The notes below the pieces were generated by a model. That model was not told where the DNA came from and did no database searches. It saw only the letters and a list, made by a program, of their open reading frames with translations. A stretch of 64,000 nt of DNA, taken from contig CM055888.1 of the NCBI GenBank assembly GCA_029582165.1, positions 18,216,001 to 18,280,000 on the forward strand. The letters are read 5' to 3'. The translations under genes and the position numbers were made by a program. This stretch comes from Portulaca oleracea. Its lineage: Eukaryota > Streptophyta > Magnoliopsida > Caryophyllales > Portulacaceae. Below are positions 62,861-64,000 of the stretch, piece by piece; positions within the stretch are counted from its first letter, which is position 1; each line of letters begins with the position of its first letter.

Positions 62861-63858
62861 TTCAGGACCTCTATCCAGCTAGAAGCTACAAATGTCACCT
62901 TGGGTATCAACAACTACAAGGGTTTATTAGCTCAAGGAAGAAAGCATGAAGGACCTTGATGGTATTCTAGCTTACATGGAGTTACTCTCACATTTGGAGG
63001 ACATCAATGAGCATAAATAACTCTCAAGTCCTTATTGAGAAGTCATCTCTCACGGCAGCAAAGGACTCCATCAAGTATAGTTCGATATTTTGCTCTATAA
63101 CTCTAGATCCATACATTTATTGAGGAAATCATCAAAAGACAGATTGGAGCTCTTTCAATAAGCTTTCTAATGGTTTTTGAATCAATGAAAACGAACAAGT
63201 ATTGAAGGAGTTATAGCAATTTCTTTCTAGAGTTGTATTTTAGAGTATGATGTCATAAATAGGAGATATGATGTAATAGTTGATTCTTGGTTTCTTGAAC
63301 CCTAGGTACGCGTCCAAGGGGTCCTAAGAGTAGTATAAATAGACCCCCTAGGGTGCCATTGTATTCATTCATTACATCTTATATCAAATACAAAGTAAAG
63401 ACATTGTGTTTTCTCTCTAGCTTGAGTGCTAGAATTGGTTCTCTTGAGGGAGAGTCTTTTGAATCTCTTCTTCTATTCTAAGATTGGCTATCTTAGATGG
63501 TGATAGGAAGAGTTGGAGGATTCTAGGAGTGGTGAATCTGTATCTCCTTAGAAGATCCCAAGCCGTTTATCATTCGATCAAACGATTCATTCTTATTGTA
63601 AGTTTCAATCTATTCTTTTGAATATTTTGATTTCCATTGCATTTTCATTCCATTCTTTTCCATACCAACCAGAATACATCCCCATTCATTCGTTCATCCA
63701 TCCATCCATTCATCCATCATCCATTATTCATTCATTTACACTCCATTTCCATCTTTATTCATTCATTCTTGTGATCAAGAATCAATCTATCCAACCCCAT
63801 GTTTAAAGATCCTTATATTGTTGTGTAATGTCATCATCCTTGATCCCATTATACATCA
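62823..63858 (+). repeat. Element J 3' LTR (mosaic)
   Basis: 1,036 bp after the purine tract CGGGGGAGAA, TGATGTATATTTGCC...TATACATCA. Tip palindrome at 62823-62852, TATA box near 63335. To about 63400 it follows the 5' LTR subfamily. After that it is distinct (ctagaattggttc ... ccagaatacatcc) and matches the element G LTR remnant. CATC/CATT microsatellites lie at 63685-63735. Confidence 0.87.
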
Positions 63859-64000
63859 CCCATGAATGAGTTAGTGAAGGCTAAAGGTTTCTCCTGGACT
63901 CCATCAGCACAAAAGGCCTTTGAAACTATCAAGGAAAGGTTAACCACTGCCCATGTGTTAGCCTTGCCTAGTTTCTCAAAGGTATTTGAAGTTGAGTGTG
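63859..64000 (+). pseudogene. RT-RNase H fragment of another Gypsy family
   Basis: Open to the window edge: PMNELVKAKGFSWTPSAQKAF, then ERLTTAHVLALPSF and SKVFEVEC, the RT thumb to RNase H link. It differs from the elements above ([21 protein letters not shown]), so it is a different family. It stops exactly at the codon (TGT of EVEC) where the remnant at window position 3 begins. Confidence 0.75.

Larger units (their letters stand above)
58500..63858 (+). mobile_element. Element J: non-autonomous dead-pol element
   Basis: 5,359 bp in the protease gene of element H: 5' LTR 58500-59381, exact primer site, polyprotein 59660-62860, purine tract and 3' LTR 62823-63858. It is the same family as element E. 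The flanks do not match: AAGTG on the left, CCCAT on the right. Its two LTRs also differ in their 3' halves, so the right end has probably been exchanged with another copy (perhaps G). Confidence 0.85.

Noticed and set aside
58495..63863. Target site duplication for element J
   Set aside because: Left flank AAGTG and right flank CCCAT do not match, so none is claimed.
1..64000. Window as one extrachromosomal circle
   Set aside because: The shared AGTGTG at both ends is suggestive but only six bases; no sequence beyond the edges is available.

Overview
This window is repeat-rich plant nuclear DNA, probably heterochromatin, and no host gene can be supported in it. Almost every base belongs to long terminal repeat (LTR) retrotransposons of the Ty3/Gypsy superfamily. 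The evidence is LTRs of about 0.65 to 1.5 kb beginning TGATGTA and ending TACATCA or TGCATCA, primer binding sites TGGTATCAGAGC (3' end of plant initiator tRNA-Met), purine tracts, and gag-protease-RT-RNaseH-integrase reading frames in the Gypsy order. The RT/integrase sequence looks like a CRM-type chromovirus (inference). The species cannot be named; a eudicot is likely.

Layout, as a nest of insertions. Positions 1-1746: remnant pol end plus a 1.55 kb 3' LTR. 1747-2721: CpG-rich, low-complexity island of unknown origin. 2722-2995: LTR and integrase scraps. Element A (+): 5' LTR remnant 2989-3315, a 1,078 bp tandem triplication of its 5' end, pol to 10027, and its 3' LTR stranded at 54224-54921. 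Into the first base of A's 3' LTR a minus-strand dimer (B) has inserted: LTR 10028-10994, internal B1 (10995-13511, 17540-17906, 39547-41793), shared LTR 41794-42742, internal B2 (42743-46627, 52935-53336), LTR 53337-54223. B is itself interrupted by element C (13512-17534, duplicated target site GGTTT), element D (17907-39546) and element F (46628-52934). D carries two further insertions: E (20460-26193, target site AAACC) and a Tekay-like chromovirus derivative T (30077-39022, target site TGTAA). To the right of A lie G (54922-56422), H (56423-58499) and J (58500-63858), then an RT fragment running off the window.

How the elements work together. A, B1, B2, D and F encode full pol proteins of an autonomous type; F is the best preserved (1,489 codons, two nonsense codons). 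C, E, G and J keep LTRs, primer site, purine tract and long open frames but cannot supply their own enzymes. C lacks RT and RNase H. E and J keep a full-length pol-like frame in which protease, RT, RNase H and integrase catalytic residues are replaced (G is truncated before this region). C and E have exact 5 bp target duplications, so they moved in this state, presumably using enzymes from autonomous relatives.

Most notable observations: the catalytically dead but open pol lineage; a 48-residue integrase tail encoded inside the 3' LTR; a 29-30 bp palindrome at the 5' tip of five LTR subfamilies whose stem sequence changes on both arms together; and many rearrangement junctions with 3-7 bp microhomology. 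All identities were judged by eye; no alignments or searches were run.
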